A stretch of DNA of 64,000 nucleotides from Rosellinia necatrix (GCA_021209875.1 JAGYVD010000010.1:1488001-1552000); one strand, 5' to 3'. Positions 12,876 through 25,509 are shown, counted from the stretch's first letter. Notes: generated by a model not told the origin, from the letters alone. A program made the numbers and translations.

Positions 12876-14307
12876 CTACCGCGCGGCTCCGCTTGGGTGT
12901 GCCGTCGAAGGCTCGATGACGATCTGTGGCAGCTCCCTGATCCTTAAACTAGGGAGCTGTGGGGCGCCACCCACACCCCTTGATGATATATTCGAGGAAC
13001 GCCTCCTTTCATTGTTATCTGTCGGGCTTCCGAGATCCCCACTGTCATCTTCTCTACTCCTGCCGCCGTGGCCGGAGTAGTCTGGAGGAGGCCCCTGGAA
13101 CAAGGGCGTTGTAGCCCCAGACCGGACATCGTCCAGGCTCACGTCTTCGTAGTCGGGAGGCGGCATGTCGCTGTCGCCTAGGTCGGCCTCGGTTAATATC
13201 TCAGGACTTGAACCGGCACGTGTATGACAGCTACCGCCCAGCTGCGGCGTCGTGGCACCGGAGCGGGGTGAGACGTCTCCGTTGTTGTCGAGGCTGAGGA
13301 CAGAGCTGACACTATGTATACGAGGGCGTGACTGGGTGGATAGCCCGTTTGACATGGCGGAGGGAGACCGTGTTGACATGGCAATGCTCGCAGCATCTGA
13401 TAATAACCCCACACGCTCGCTCTCTGTACTGTTGGCACGGATGCGCGAGCCGTCATGTCGTGCCACGCCGAGGTCGTGGTAACTGACGCTGGACACGGCG
13501 CGTTCTCGACGTGTGTGGATTTGGCCTTGTACTGCGCGGAGGTCGTCGATAGTCGTATCATTGTTCTCAGCACGTCGACGAGCATTTAAAACCTCTAATG
13601 CCGCTAGGTCACCCCGATCCCTCGCTTCTCGTATCAGACGCCGCCTCTCTTCGCGGTCCGCATTCTGTTGCCTCCTGGTCAACCGAATTCGATACATGGT
13701 CTCCATCTCTTCGTCTCGCAGAGCCTCGTGTTGCTCGTCTGAGGGCATCTCAATAATGATATCAACGCCATCCCGTTCACCCGCGCGCCCTAGTACCTGC
13801 TCCCCTTCATTGGCTGTATTGGTGTATTTAGGTAGGGTCATGATGGAGCGGAGGGACGTGTTGCGGTCGACGCCCGATACAGCGCTATTCCGGTTGGTTT
13901 CTGACACGGCATTGTTGCCTCTGGAGCCAACTCGGCGGCCGCCATCATGTACGGACGTGGTGCTGAAAGGCTCAAGATTGCTTCCCTGTCGTAATCTGCG
14001 TTGTGACTCGGCTCGGCGCTTTAAAAATATAAAACCCCCAGCTGTAAATATAAGAACGCCTATTACGAGGACGACCTAGGAGGGGGTTGTTAGAACCCGC
14101 GTGCGAGACAAAGTGGACGATTAGTAATGGGTATTATGGCTGACATACTACAACAATTAACGTCGAGTTACTTTCATTATTGTCGTCGCCACGAGCACGC
14201 GGCAACAAGCTCTGTCCTTGCTGTGTCGCAAGACCTGGCAAAGCCGCAAGTCCGTAATTATCGCCATGGCCGCGGACAGGTACGGGGATACGAAACGGGA
14301 CTGGCAT
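12876..14307 (-). CDS. single-pass membrane protein with two cytosolic PPxY motifs, putative ubiquitin-ligase adaptor
   Basis: Exons 14149-14307 and 12876-14075, with an intron GTATGT ... CCTAG, give 452 residues. Splicing rebuilds one transmembrane helix (about residues 48-69), which lies across the junction: STLIVV then VVLVIGVLIFTAGGFIF, followed by KRR. This favours a short outside N-terminus and a long cytosolic tail by the positive-inside rule. The ATG at 14307 is the first in frame; a stop lies upstream, but a further 5' exon with a signal peptide cannot be excluded. The tail has an Arg/Glu-rich, probably helical segment, Ser/Thr-rich stretches, and the motifs PPPDYED and PPPDYSG. PPxY binds WW domains of Rsp5/Nedd4 ligases in known adaptors; that role is inferred here. 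No named family is recognised. Confidence 0.75.
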
Positions 14308-14925
14308 GGCGATGGTGAGGTTTGGTACTGGTTGAGCGAGTGACTTGGAACAAGTGTGCTTTCGCACTAGATTCGCCTGTGGCCGAGGCGCGGGTGCGTG
14401 TGGGCGACAGCAAACAAGTTATCGGGAAACGAGGTTGACGGGTTCCTATCTAGGTCAAGTAGCCTGACATGCCAATTGGACCTTGGTCCGAGGCGTAGCA
14501 GGCGCGACACCGTACGCAAGAAGTGGATATAACGATTATTGCGCAGCTAAGTATCGAGAACTAGTAAAAAGAAAGGTTTGAATTATGGGAGTATGTTGGC
14601 TGTCCACAGGTTGGTTGGTAGGTCTAAAGATGCGCCGTCGCAGAGTCGGGATTGGTGGCGGGGATGTTTAGGAGCGGGATTGGGTCGATAGTCAATCACT
14701 AGCAAGGTGAATTGGTCAGGGGATAAGTTGGACTGTTCTCGTCGGTTCGGGCACAAAAGCAAACTACGGAGGTTGGCCGGCGCGGTCGTCACAGTCTCTC
14801 CCCAATCGGACCACTAAAACATTGAACGACTGGATGGGTTCCTTGGTTGTGGTGGCGCAGGGTGGAGTTAGGTTGGTCGGGAGAGGTAAAGAGGGAGAGG
14901 GAGAGACAGCGTAGGTGTGTATGAA

Positions 14926-14945
14926 TGTGTGTGTGTGTGTGTGTG
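14926..14945. repeat. (GT)n microsatellite
   Basis: About ten GT copies in intergenic DNA, next to purine-rich sequence. Confidence 0.9.
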
Positions 14946-14984
14946 AAAGAGAGTAGGTAATTAGAAGAGGAAATTCGCAGTGTT

Positions 14985-15009
14985 GGTGATGGTGATGGTG
15001 ATGGTGGTG
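14985..15009. repeat. (GGTGAT)n short tandem repeat
   Basis: Four imperfect copies of a GGTGAT hexamer in intergenic DNA. Confidence 0.8.
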
Positions 15010-16793
15010 AAAGTGAAGAGCCCGTGGAAATTCGAGAATGGCCGTGATTCAGCTGGGGCTCGGAGGTGTTGTAACACAGGGCAGATGTGCGCGCGGTCAA
15101 TTGATTACTGATATTGCTTCGGGACCGTGCAGTGGTAAGTAGTGGTGGTGATGATCGCCGTCGTCTTCGCCTTCGCCGATGTTGCCGTCTGCGCCGGTAG
15201 GGCTGGTTTTGGATCCTGCGGTGGTCGCAGGAACTCAGAGGCTGAGACGAGTCGAGCGTGAGAAGGTGTATCGGTCGCAATACCTTGGCCGTTCGAAACT
15301 GCGGTGACACCCGGTCTCGATACTGGAGAGACTAGAGAGGCCGAGATGGAGGAGACGCGAAGGTTTGTTCGAATACGAGGTCGAGAGGAAGAAGAACAGC
15401 CGCGAGAGTGGAAGGCGGGCGGGAAGTCTCCTGCACACTAAGACGTCCAGGTACCACGTACAACAGAGTAGAGTTGCAGCGAAGGCGAGAGGGATCTACA
15501 CTAAGAAAATAGATGGAGGGTAGACAGGTGGGAGAGGTGGTGGACGGGACAGGCTTTGATGTCAATTCATTCGACCGGAGAGCGTGGTCGTGTAAGCCGA
15601 TGGAAGCATCAGGGTGGGAGCATCGTACAAGTTCCCAGGCACGCTTCGATGGGTGCTTCAGGTACCTAACCTACCTACCAAGGCACTGGTAGTTGCGATA
15701 CATCATTCAGATATACCTAGGTAGTGGTAAGTCAGGTAGGTAGGTGGGGAGGTAGGAAGTGGGCGTACGCACCCACGTCCACTAGAGCCGTATGCGGCGT
15801 GCAGCCGGGCAGTACACCATGCGCTAAAACAGCCCTGGAAGTACCTGATCAGGCCAATCACCCAAGCCAAGCCCGAAATGGGCCATGTCAGATCTTGGCT
15901 TGGGCGGGCAGGGCAGTTCAGTCAGGCTGTGTGCTTTGCTGTTAGGGTGATTGCTGCTATAGTTGTTATGACTACCCAGGTAAGTACCTACCTAGGCAAT
16001 TACTCGTCGTTGTCGCCGCCTAGTTCCCAACGCCAAAGGATGGACGACATCCACGCTAGACGGACCACCCGGCACGTGGGTTTCCGGTCATCCGTGCGTC
16101 ACTGTCTCGTATCGGCAGTTCAACCAGAATCAAGTGCCCGTCGTAAAATAGGCACCTCGACAACACTAAGATAACTTACCTAGCCTACCGCAAAGGGTTG
16201 CGGGAATGAATACCGAGTGCAGAGCGGCACTAGGGACTTTTACACTAGATGCTGCATGAAGCAAAGTTACAGTGCTGTCTGCCTTGGGGCTAGGTTATTA
16301 CTGTAGTAGCTTGGTCTGCGGACGGCGGTCGTTCCAGGGGCCATCCTTGTTGCTCCCTCCGCTATTCCTAATCAGAGGTCGTTCTCTAGCCCATACATGT
16401 CCATACACGTCCATTCACCAACGACAGGCTAGAATTGGCCATCCCACCTACAGACGACGCCGGAGAAGGGACTGAGGAGATGGCAGATAATCATATGAGG
16501 TCACATCCAGGACCGCGTACAGAGAGGGTCATCTCTCCATCGAGTGTCCCTGCAGGCCCCTTGTGCCCTTCGACAATACCCTTGACAAAAGCTGGAGAAG
16601 CCGACGTTCCGATGCGAACTGGGCATCTGCTGGACAGTCAGCGTGTTACCCAGGTGGGGAGCATTACGCAAAGCGACCTCTCCAGGCCATCTTGGTCCGA
16701 ACTAAGATATGCTGTGCGCAGCGGCGCGCACGACATGTATGCAGTTAGATTGAAGATTGACGTGTAAAAGAACGCCGGCGGTAAAGAGAGAAC

Positions 16794-16823
16794 ATGGCAC
16801 ATGGCACATGGCACATGGCACAC
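16794..16823. repeat. tandem 7-mer ACATGGC, four copies
   Basis: Four head-to-tail copies of ACATGGC, then a diverged end. Each unit contains CATG. Confidence 0.85.
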
Positions 16824-18620
16824 ACAGCCTTGGGCAGCTGGCTAAGCAACCCCATCCGTAGCCTACAGGCGTCCGCCAGTTGGGGTCCTTAGGTGAAAGA
16901 GTGTGTACATACCTAAAGTACCTAGGTAGCTAGGTAGGTAGGTACCTAGGCAGTTACCAGGTAGTACTCGATGGGGATGTGAACAAGAGGGTAGGTAGGG
17001 AGTAAGGTAGGCTTGCCGTCGTCAGGATAGTCTCAACGTCGGATCGTACGGTTTGGAGCGTACATCATTCCCAATGCTACGTTCAACGACAGGTTGACAA
17101 CTGCAACGACAAAAATACCTTGCTGTGTACGTTGTGTACGCATATGGTATGCATACGTACACTAGTATGCAGAGTGCGAGGGCCGCGGCGTGTGATAGTT
17201 GCCTTAATATACCCTAGTGGCCGATTTCTGCCCCATGGCGATGGTAAGTTTGGGCCGCCGTTACGGGAGGAGATAGCTACTACCCACTGTAGGCCTAGGT
17301 GTTATGTTGGTACCTAGCATTGTAGATTGGGTAGTAGCGGGGTATGGAGTTACCGCTATGCTGGTTCTCTCTCCCCTCAGCACCAGTACTTCCCCGACGG
17401 GGCAATTCACATTCCGTAACATCCAATCAAAATTAAGAATAAAGATTCTACTGTCGTTTTCATTGGGCGCGTCCATCTTACCAAAAGTCGGTGCATCTCC
17501 ACCAAAAAGTACAGTAGGCAGGTAGGTGGTAGGTAGTTTGATAGGACGAAAAGATAACCGGCCTAAACCAAACCCCCATCCCCCCTTTCCTTTCCCCTCC
17601 TCCCTCTGCCCCCAACCCAACCCCATCCACGGCCCCCGAGTCGCGTTTCGACCTACCCGGCCGGGTAGGTGCTGTGTACCTATACTAGGATGTTTGTGTA
17701 GGTGCTTGCGTAAGCGTTGTTGTATAGGTGTTGTTTGTATAGGTGTTGTTGTTGTATAGGTGTTGTGCGGTGGGTTGGTTATCAGGGGAAGAGGTGCTTG
17801 AATGGCCCCTGTGCAGACGATACCGTCCTGCATTTCCCGCCTGCCTGCTTTGCTGCATGCGCGTCTGCGGCAGTGAGACTGGACGGCACAGCAGCAACGG
17901 CCCACCAGGGACTCCCCCGCGTGCGCTCGCTGCTGTTGGGATCGGGATCGGCATGCCGTTGAGTCGTGGCTTGGATGCTGCCGGCCTACTTTCTCGCCTC
18001 CGTCTCTGCTTACTGCGCCCGTCTGTGTAACGTCCAGACAGAGCGAAGGGGGCGGCGTGTGCTGATGGCCCAACCCTACACAGCCATCCCACCTCTCGAG
18101 AGATACTGTGGTTGTTGCTGTCCTGGATGGCAACAGGAGCTTCACCGAACCAATGCTCCCCCCTTGAGCCCGAACCTGCCTTCAGTAAGACCCCCTTTTG
18201 CAGTGGACAAGCTTGGACGGAGTCGGAATAAGACCTCATAATCTTTCAATAATATCCGTCGCTATTAACTACCGTACTGCAGATACCCCCTTATACACCG
18301 CGGAAGACAGGGGGCGGTCGTTCCATTTAAAACAGACTCTCCATACATTAATCGCTAGGCTTGGCCACCAACCCCATTCCTTCAACACACAACACCTTTG
18401 CGATTCAGACATGACGGCAAGCGCTCTGTGGAAAAATATACAGCGTCTGTGTTCAGGAAAGCTAGCAGTAAATGGGGCATAAGTCGAAATTCTTCTGACT
18501 CATGTCAATTACCTAGGTGTGCATCGAGGCATCGCACCCATTTAAGACAGATGCGTGACGTGACGTATGTCTCTGCCCTCCATGTTAGTGCTAACCTGGT
18601 ACTCATCCTCCTATCATGTA

Positions 18621-21107
18621 TCAGCATTGTTTCGTGAAGCCGCTCTGGGGCTCCAACGTCTTTGCACAGTCAGCAAACCCCATCTTTACCCTCATAACAG
18701 TCTGGAGATGCTCGAGCGCAAGCGTCGACTCTTCCCGCGCGGCCAGCAGCCTGGCTGTTTTGACTACATTCTTGATCTGACGCCCATTTAATTCAGCCTG
18801 AGCGAGTTGCCTGAGCTCGGCTTCGCTAACCCCGCCACTACCACTCCCGCTACCACCATCACTTCCTGCACTCTTCCCGCCCGTCGGTTTCACAAAGGTG
18901 CGCCAGATAGAGAGCCGGCTATCAAGGTCGAGCTTGGGATATTCGATGGTGAGGTGGATACGGGATTCGAATGCTGGGTCGAACGCCTGCACCCGGTTCG
19001 TCGTCAGGAACATGACCCCCTCGTAGTACTCGAGAAGCCGGAGGAAGACGGAGACGAGCTTGTTGCGCTCCATGTCGGATGTCGACCGCTTCTCCAGGAA
19101 CACGTCACACTCGTCGAGGAGCAGCACGGCATCCCATGTCGCAGACAGCTCCAGTACCCGGCGGAGGTTCGTCTCCACCTCGTCTGCCCTATTGCCCAAC
19201 TCGCCCGCGCTCATGCTGTACAGCGGCTTTTTCATGGCTTCGGCAACTGCGTTTTGGTCTCGAGATCAGTGAAAGAGGTCTTTAGCGTAGCAGGGTTGCC
19301 CACGAACCTGACTCTGAGGTGAGCGTCTTCCCTGTACCCGGTTCGCCGCTAAGGAGCATGATGACTCCCTTCCCTAGGTTGTGGGGAGGAGATTAGCAAT
19401 CGAGAAACCAGTGTCCATGAGAGCTCTCGCGGTGAGTAACCTACCTTTGCCCTTTATGATATCGTCAAAGTCGTCGATGTGTGACAATTGGGCCGCCACG
19501 AAGGCCCAGATAAGTCGCTTGTAGTCGTGTGGCAAGACAAGCTGCTTGTAAGCATCACCATCCCACTTGATGTCGGCGACACCATCAACATTCAGGTAGA
19601 CTATTGAGGAGGTCAGCGACGACCGCTGGGTCGAATCAATGAGCTTTCTTACCCCATTCTTTCAATTTCAGACTAAAGCCCTTGATTATGGGTGTGCAAA
19701 GCGCGTAGTACTCGTCGGAGAGAGAGGTATGAGTACCTGAAGACAGTGAGAAGCGTATACTTTTGTGACACGGGGGGAGGTCTGCGTGTGGACAAACATT
19801 CGGAGGTATTCTGAGGGGCAGCATATCGACGCCTGGTTCGCCGGGCTACGTCTTGCAACATCCCTACAAACGTGGGCGAAACGGCGTCCTCGTCAAATCC
19901 ATCCAGATATAGAAGAGAAGGATTGGTTTCGTGCCTTGATATAGATGAGGCATCCAGGGGCATCAACTGAACGCTTGCATTATCATTGTACTTCAAAAAT
20001 GAACAACAATCGATGATAACTCTGCTGCCATCGACCTTTGAGCGTGCTTTCGTTAGCCTCTCCTCAAACAAGACCAGAAAGGTTGACTGTTAAGCAACAT
20101 ACAGACTGTTTTCGAGATCCACTGAAACGAGGGTTTTGCAAGCGGAACACACCCGAATAAGCATTGTAATGAAGCCCTTTCAACTCCTCAAATTTACGGC
20201 CTCTTTCCTCAAGACGCACCCTGATATCTGCCATTCCTTGTTTCAGATGGCTGGGGAGGATGGCTAGTTCTGTGACAGGGATCACGTTCTCGAACTCCTG
20301 AATCACCAGCATGGTAGTCGCATAACCAAAGGTCTCCCCATTCGTTTCGATGTATCGGCACGACAAAACGTACCTTTTCGATTGGTCTTGGCATTGCTGG
20401 TACTCGCCATGGTTCAACAAGAAAAGCCGGTCATGACCGTCAAGCTTGGAATATATCTCAGTGCCGGGTTCGAACAGAGCCCAAACGTAGTCGAAAGAGA
20501 TCACTTCATTTTGTAGAAGATCGTTCATCTGCTCGATATGCGGAGTGACCTCAGCGCTGATGACATTGAAAAGAAGATCGTAATGTCTCTTGGCGGTGAA
20601 GTATTGGTCGTCTGTCTTGTCGTTGTTGTCGTCCGTGGGAGCTTTGCGCTTCCTGTTGGGCATAGCTTGGACAAATTGGGACCAACGATAGTAGAACTCT
20701 CGAAAAGGTGCGTTAAAATCCAGTTTTTTGAGCCCCGTATTGATACCTTTGTAGCCGGCAAACACATTGGCAAGTTGACCCTTGATTAGAGGGCTCTGGA
20801 TCGTAATCGAGTGTAGAGTAAGGACAGTGTCCCCGTTGTCACCATTCCTCTGCTCGCGACGTACGACGAGCGCAAATTTAGACGAGGCTGGCGCGGATGT
20901 CGAGTGACCACTGGTGTTTTCCATCGCCCATTCCTCCCAGGGAGCTCTATAGTCTTCTCGAAAGAGATCTTTTGACTCGGCGGTCATACCGACCTGAGCC
21001 ATGTCCACCGTCGCTTCCTTCAGGGCATCGCTACCCATATCCGTACTTCCATCTGTTGGTAACTCAAGGGGCTCACCATCTATAATACGATCCATAATCT
21101 GCTGCAT
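18621..21107 (-). CDS. AAA+ ATPase of the fungal DUF7025/AAA type
   Basis: Proposed exons are 20151-21107, 19798-20086, 19653-19736, 19445-19600, 19308-19373 and 18621-19246, giving 725 residues in frame. Residues 60-480 form the N-terminal region typical of large fungal AAA proteins (FDYVWALFEPGTEIY; FSLKLKEWVYLNVDGV; LVLPHDYKRLIW). The ATPase core has Walker A GEPGTGKT (about 505-512), Walker B LLLDECD with Glu563, and the second-region-of-homology segment TTNRVQAFDPAFESRIH. A Gly/Ser linker precedes the lid helices. Known AAA proteins remodel proteins or complexes by ATP hydrolysis; the substrate is unknown here. Five introns are short. The first is weak: the only in-frame donor is GTGTTC, while a better-looking GTGTGT two bases earlier breaks the frame. 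It is divergent from the HET gene. Confidence 0.82.
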
Positions 21108-21721
21108 TGTATGAGAGTGTTTACGTACGTTGAGAGACAATCACCTAGTAGGAGCACGCAGAGAAAGATGCCGCTGGAAAAAATTTAAAGCTGGGTATCT
21201 GCTTTAAGAAAGCGAAAAAGAAATCACTAGACAGCCATGGATGCGAGCACCGCCTCCCTCAGTCTGCAACTTACAATGTATAAGAGACTTGAGAGGCTAT
21301 GCATGCCAGTTTCAAAGCCTGCAGGGGAGGCACCAATCCTTCATTGATACGACCTAAACCCCAATTTAGGCAACGATAAGCATCATTACCGGCGTAGCCT
21401 ACGTTTGCCTGACCGAAAAATCGTAAACGCCTCGTAGGTGGGGGCCAAATGGGTGGCGGTTCGGATGTCTCTTGTCGTTCATACCTGTCATGACCGGTAT
21501 CCTGGGTATATCCGGATGCTTCATCGTTTCTAATGGTACATAGGCGGCCAAGTTTTGATACAAGCTCGCTAAACATCTACAGTTCGAGGCATCCGGTCTC
21601 CTAGATTCATACTTCTCGGGTTGCAAGAAAGTGCTTCTTGTTTCGCTGCCACGAGGTGATCCCAAGTAAACGATCAAACGCATCATCATAAGTGCCCCTA
21701 GATACACATTCTATTGTCGCA
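21108..21721. promoter_or_regulatory. shared divergent promoter of the AAA and HET genes
   Basis: This 614-bp interval separates the two ATGs, so it should hold both promoters and 5' leaders. No TATA box or clear inverted operator stands out. The minus-strand frames inside it (about 100 codons) lack domain character. Confidence 0.5.
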
Positions 21722-24636
21722 ATGCTTGACGATACCAAGGAGCTCATCCAAAACAGTCAGGGCTCACCTGTTCCTCGGCCACCTATCAATCTTCAGGCAA
21801 ATGTTGACGAAATTATGAAAGCGAGGGTCACGAGGGCCCATGCAACTCAATGGGCGCAGAATCTTCTATATCTGACTTTCGACGACAGTTTGGACGAGGG
21901 ATGTGCTGGGCCTATGATTATTGAGGACAATGACACACAGCATGAGCAATGCCAGCAATGCCAGCAAAAGGATTCTTTCCGTTTTGTCCATACGTGTTCT
22001 AACCACTTATGCCGCAGTTATGGAAGTCAGAAAAAGGAGGCAGAGGAGCGCAATTGCGGCGACCCGTGTTTTCACGTCTCCGAGCACTCTTGCAACCATT
22101 GCCGTTCCCTGCCGCTATTTCCAAACGAGAAAGCGACCAGGTTCCGCCTCCGAAGGTTCCGCAACTTCTGCAATCACTTCGTCGCTGTGTCGTACTGTTG
22201 GTCGAGTGAGAAAGGAAGAGCGGTAGAAGATACCGGGTACGAGGTCGTAGAAGAGGATGGTACCGTTCGAAACGCACGAGCGTCAAACAATACCATAGAC
22301 CGAGCTGTCGCATTTGCTCGCGAAAACGGATTCCGACTAATATGGATTGACCAAGTATGTTTTTTCCCTCTCTTGTTTTTTTTTGTCCCCCGCTACACTC
22401 ATCACACCAAGGCGTGACTTCTGTTCTGACTATGGACACTACTGACCCGTATCCTAAATCGCGAAGGAATGCATTGAGCAGACCGATCCATACAAAAAGG
22501 AACTGGCGATACAGGCCATGGACTATGTATACGCGATGGCGCACACGACGATCGGGTTGCTCCATGCCGAGATTCAGCAGGAGCATCTCGATTGTTTATC
22601 GCGCCTGTTGCAATCTCAATCGCGCCCGCAGCAAAACATACAGCGAGGCGGACGACGAGCCCTAACAACGCCTCGCCCAATCGATCCAAGCGTCCTAGCC
22701 GAGGCCGTGTCTCTGATCGTCAACGACGAATGGAACGCGAGAGCCTGGATTCTCCAGGAGGCGTTCGCTTCGAGCGGCTGGATGATTCTCCTTTTCCCCA
22801 AAGCCGCGCCTGTCGACGTCCGGGGCGGGCACCTGATATGTCCCAAGGTATCGTTGAGCGAACTGGCGGTCGACATTGGTACTCTCCGGCGTTGTCTGCA
22901 TATCGCCTGCAGGATGATCCAAGAAGCCATGGGTCCGGCAAAGCCTGCGACGCCGAGGGGCCGTACGAGGGGAGAACGGCTCCAGAGGAGAAAGCCAAAG
23001 CAAGGCGAAGGACAAGGGTCGGGGGTGCCATCCGCCGATACAGCGATGGCCCTGAAACGGGTCCTCTACTTCCACCCGGGAAATGTCGAAGCGAGCGCGT
23101 CGGTCTGGGTCAATAATTCGAAGCCTCGGCGCACGTGCAGCGCAGCGACGGCCTTGACATATCTTCGGCTGCGCGACCTTGGGCGGGTAGCCGACAAGCT
23201 CGCCATCGTCGCCAACTTGTGCGATTACCATCTTCGGCTCAACACCACGGAATTGGAGAAGACCCAGCAGAGCCTAGCCACGTGCATGTTGGCGCTTTCG
23301 CTTGTCAATGGCGACTTCACGCTGCTGACTCCCCAGCTATATCGCGGATTGCCGGAAACGAGCAAAGCTGGTAAGGGATATGACGATTCTATTGATTAGC
23401 CTATTAAGAAATACCTGATTGCTATTTATCTAACGATCGACAGAGTACGCCGCCGCTTCGGAACCAGAGTTCTCCTGGCTACATAGCTTTTCACAACACC
23501 TGCAGCAAATAGACTCGGATATCTGGAACCCATACGGCTACACGGCCGGGCTCAACGCGGGAAGCCACAAGCTCTCGAGCGAAGGGCTTACTTTGATGGG
23601 GGCTCTGTGGAATGTCAACCAGTTTGTAGACATGACCATGCTCCAGATCAAGTACGCCGACTCTTGGATGAAGTTATGTCAACAGGATCACCTCACTAGC
23701 TCATTCCGGAGATCTATCCGGCTAGCGACCACGCATCTTCTCTTTGAGATCTTGCAGACCCTAGTGAGTATGGACGAGAGGCAGGTGGCCGATTCGATAT
23801 TGAATTCGGTGTCGAACTGGAAATGGCTCCGGCGCCAAGATACAGAACCCGAGTCAATGGTCGAGTCCGTGGATGAATTCCCGCCCGGTTTACAGGTGCA
23901 GCACCGGAGAGACATGTTTTCCCTTGACCCGAGCCCGGACGGCAGATATCACCAGTGTTGGGTTATCGACAGGATCATGGAGAAAGGCGGTCTCTGGGTC
24001 GGCAGCCTTATCGAAGCCGCGGCAAAAGACCGCGTCACGGAGGTGAGCACCGGACCGGAAGCTAACAGCCGGGCCCCGGGAACGGGCCTTGCCCCAGAGG
24101 CCACCGCCAGCACCAGTGGTCGGCACGATCTGCCGAGGTACGAGCCTTTGGGAGAAGGGGAGAAGACCACGTTGGACATAACGTCACATCACCTAGGCAG
24201 CATGAGGGTGATGTCGATGGTGGGCATGCTTGTATCGCATCTCTCGGAGGAGCAGGGCGATCTCGACGAGCAACCGACGCAGGCAGTGGATGAGGACAAG
24301 AGACTATTTCACCTAAAGATGTCACGCGTTCTGGGTCCGTTAGCAATGGCGTTCGCGTCCGCCAAGACAGACGGGCACGACAGGCAGGGCCGGCGCGCTA
24401 TTTTTGACATGGACGGAACACCCAACACCGATAACTTGGTGCTCGTGCCCTTCCAGGCGACGCTCGAATCCATCCCGCGGCCGCCCCTTCGTAGCCTGAG
24501 CGTGTCGTGGAGCGTGGAACCTGAGTCGGGAGGCCGGGGTGCCGGAGACTATGTGGGCAGGTTGAGGGTTCGAAAGATGACGAAGGGTATGTGGCGTTTT
24601 GCTAAGATGCCTTACGGGGCATATACGATTATTTGA
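21722..24636 (+). CDS. HET-domain (heterokaryon incompatibility) protein
   Basis: Exons 21722-22354, 22467-23370 and 23444-24636 (introns of 112 and 73 bp, GTATGT and GTAAGG donors) give 909 residues. The frame is open upstream from a GTG at 21692, but the first ATG is at 21722. HET-domain marks are FVAVSYCWSS (from residue 154), RLIWIDQ-ECIEQ spanning the first junction (about 205-216), a YVYAMAHTTIGLL segment (helix after the IDQ block) and AWILQEAFAS (about 304-313). A Cys/His-rich stretch with several CxxC pairs (about residues 80-130) precedes the domain and may bind zinc. The rest resembles the long variable C-terminal parts of HET proteins. HET proteins trigger cell death on non-self recognition; the trigger here is unknown. 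Confidence 0.9.
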
Positions 24637-25509
24637 ACGCCGTAAACAAAACGTGAAAGTCGTCACCACAATGAGGCAGAGCAAGATATAAAAAAAATAA
24701 AAATAAAAAGAGGCTTGAGAATACGCTAGGGTTTCAGACGTCGTAGTGATAACTCTGAGAGAATAAAGCCATAGAATTTAACCATTTATGAACATTTTCC
24801 ACACACAAATACTAGGTAGTTTGCACCAACGGTGTTGCTTCGGTTGCTTTGGTTGCTTCGGCTACACACGTACACGCCTGTGTAATTAGTAGTGTTTTTT
24901 TTTTTTCTTTTCCTTTCCTTGCATTTTTTTTTTTGCATTTTGCTATCAAGCCCACCGGGCATCAGCAACCCTTTACATAGGCCATTAGGTAGAAAGACGA
25001 AATACTACGGGGGCCACCGTGGCGGCATATGAACACGGGAGTAGCCCTGCCGGTGCATGTCTGAGACATTATGCGATACGACACGCCGTGGCTCCCGCCC
25101 ACCCTTTCGAAGGCGGCCCAGCGAACGTGGTAGCGAGGTTCTATCTATTGTATCTACACTTTTACCTTTATTCTTTTACCTTTATTCTTGCCGCGCGACA
25201 TGTCTTAGCCCTATCTATTTATGGTGACCAGTTTATACGTATGATGCATGATAAGCACGTGTTGTTAGACAAGCCGCTTCAATTACTCATCAGGATCTAT
25301 TCAAAAAATCCTTTTCTCCTACGTATTATCTGGCATCACCAAAAGGTATTTGCTAACCCCCTCTTGCCCAAAATAAAACGTTGCCCATATTAGGCACAAG
25401 ATAGTTATGGCCCTGTACATGTAAAGCACCGGCGAACAAACGAGTGTCTGCTGGTCTACATGAGCACAATATCCCTTGCACGTAGTAGAATAAGACGTTT
25501 CACCTCACC
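24637..25509. other. convergent intergenic region
   Basis: This 873-bp stretch lies between the stop codons of the HET gene and the uncharacterised minus-strand gene. It contains A/T-rich tracts (24689-24708 and 24896-24938) that are likely in 3' UTRs. The 124-codon plus-strand frame at 25019 is hydrophobic and AT-rich without domain similarity; I do not call it. Confidence 0.55.

Larger units (their letters stand above)
14308..18620. other. low-complexity intergenic region (4.3 kb)
   Basis: The right-hand end of the membrane-protein promoter and the 3' side of the AAA gene lie here. Long frames, notably about 17261-18145 on the minus strand, start with GTG and consist of low-complexity sequence, so I do not call them. 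Visible repeats include (GT)n at 14926-14945, (GGTGAT)n at 14985-15009, a four-copy 7-mer at 16794-16823, and CTACCTAC/GTAGGTAG clusters at 15660-15752, 15978-15993 and 16917-16952. A C-rich stretch lies at 17570-17640 and a TAGGTGTTGTT repeat at 17695-17765. Confidence 0.6.

Noticed and set aside
14789..15310. 173-codon minus-strand frame with HTHTHTHIHTH
   Set aside because: Produced by the (GT)n and GGTGAT repeats; random codon use.
17261..18145. 294-codon open frame on the minus strand
   Set aside because: Starts at GTG, composed of low-complexity tracts (TTPIQTTPIQ, GKGKGGWG) and overlaps other long random frames; no domain or splice structure.
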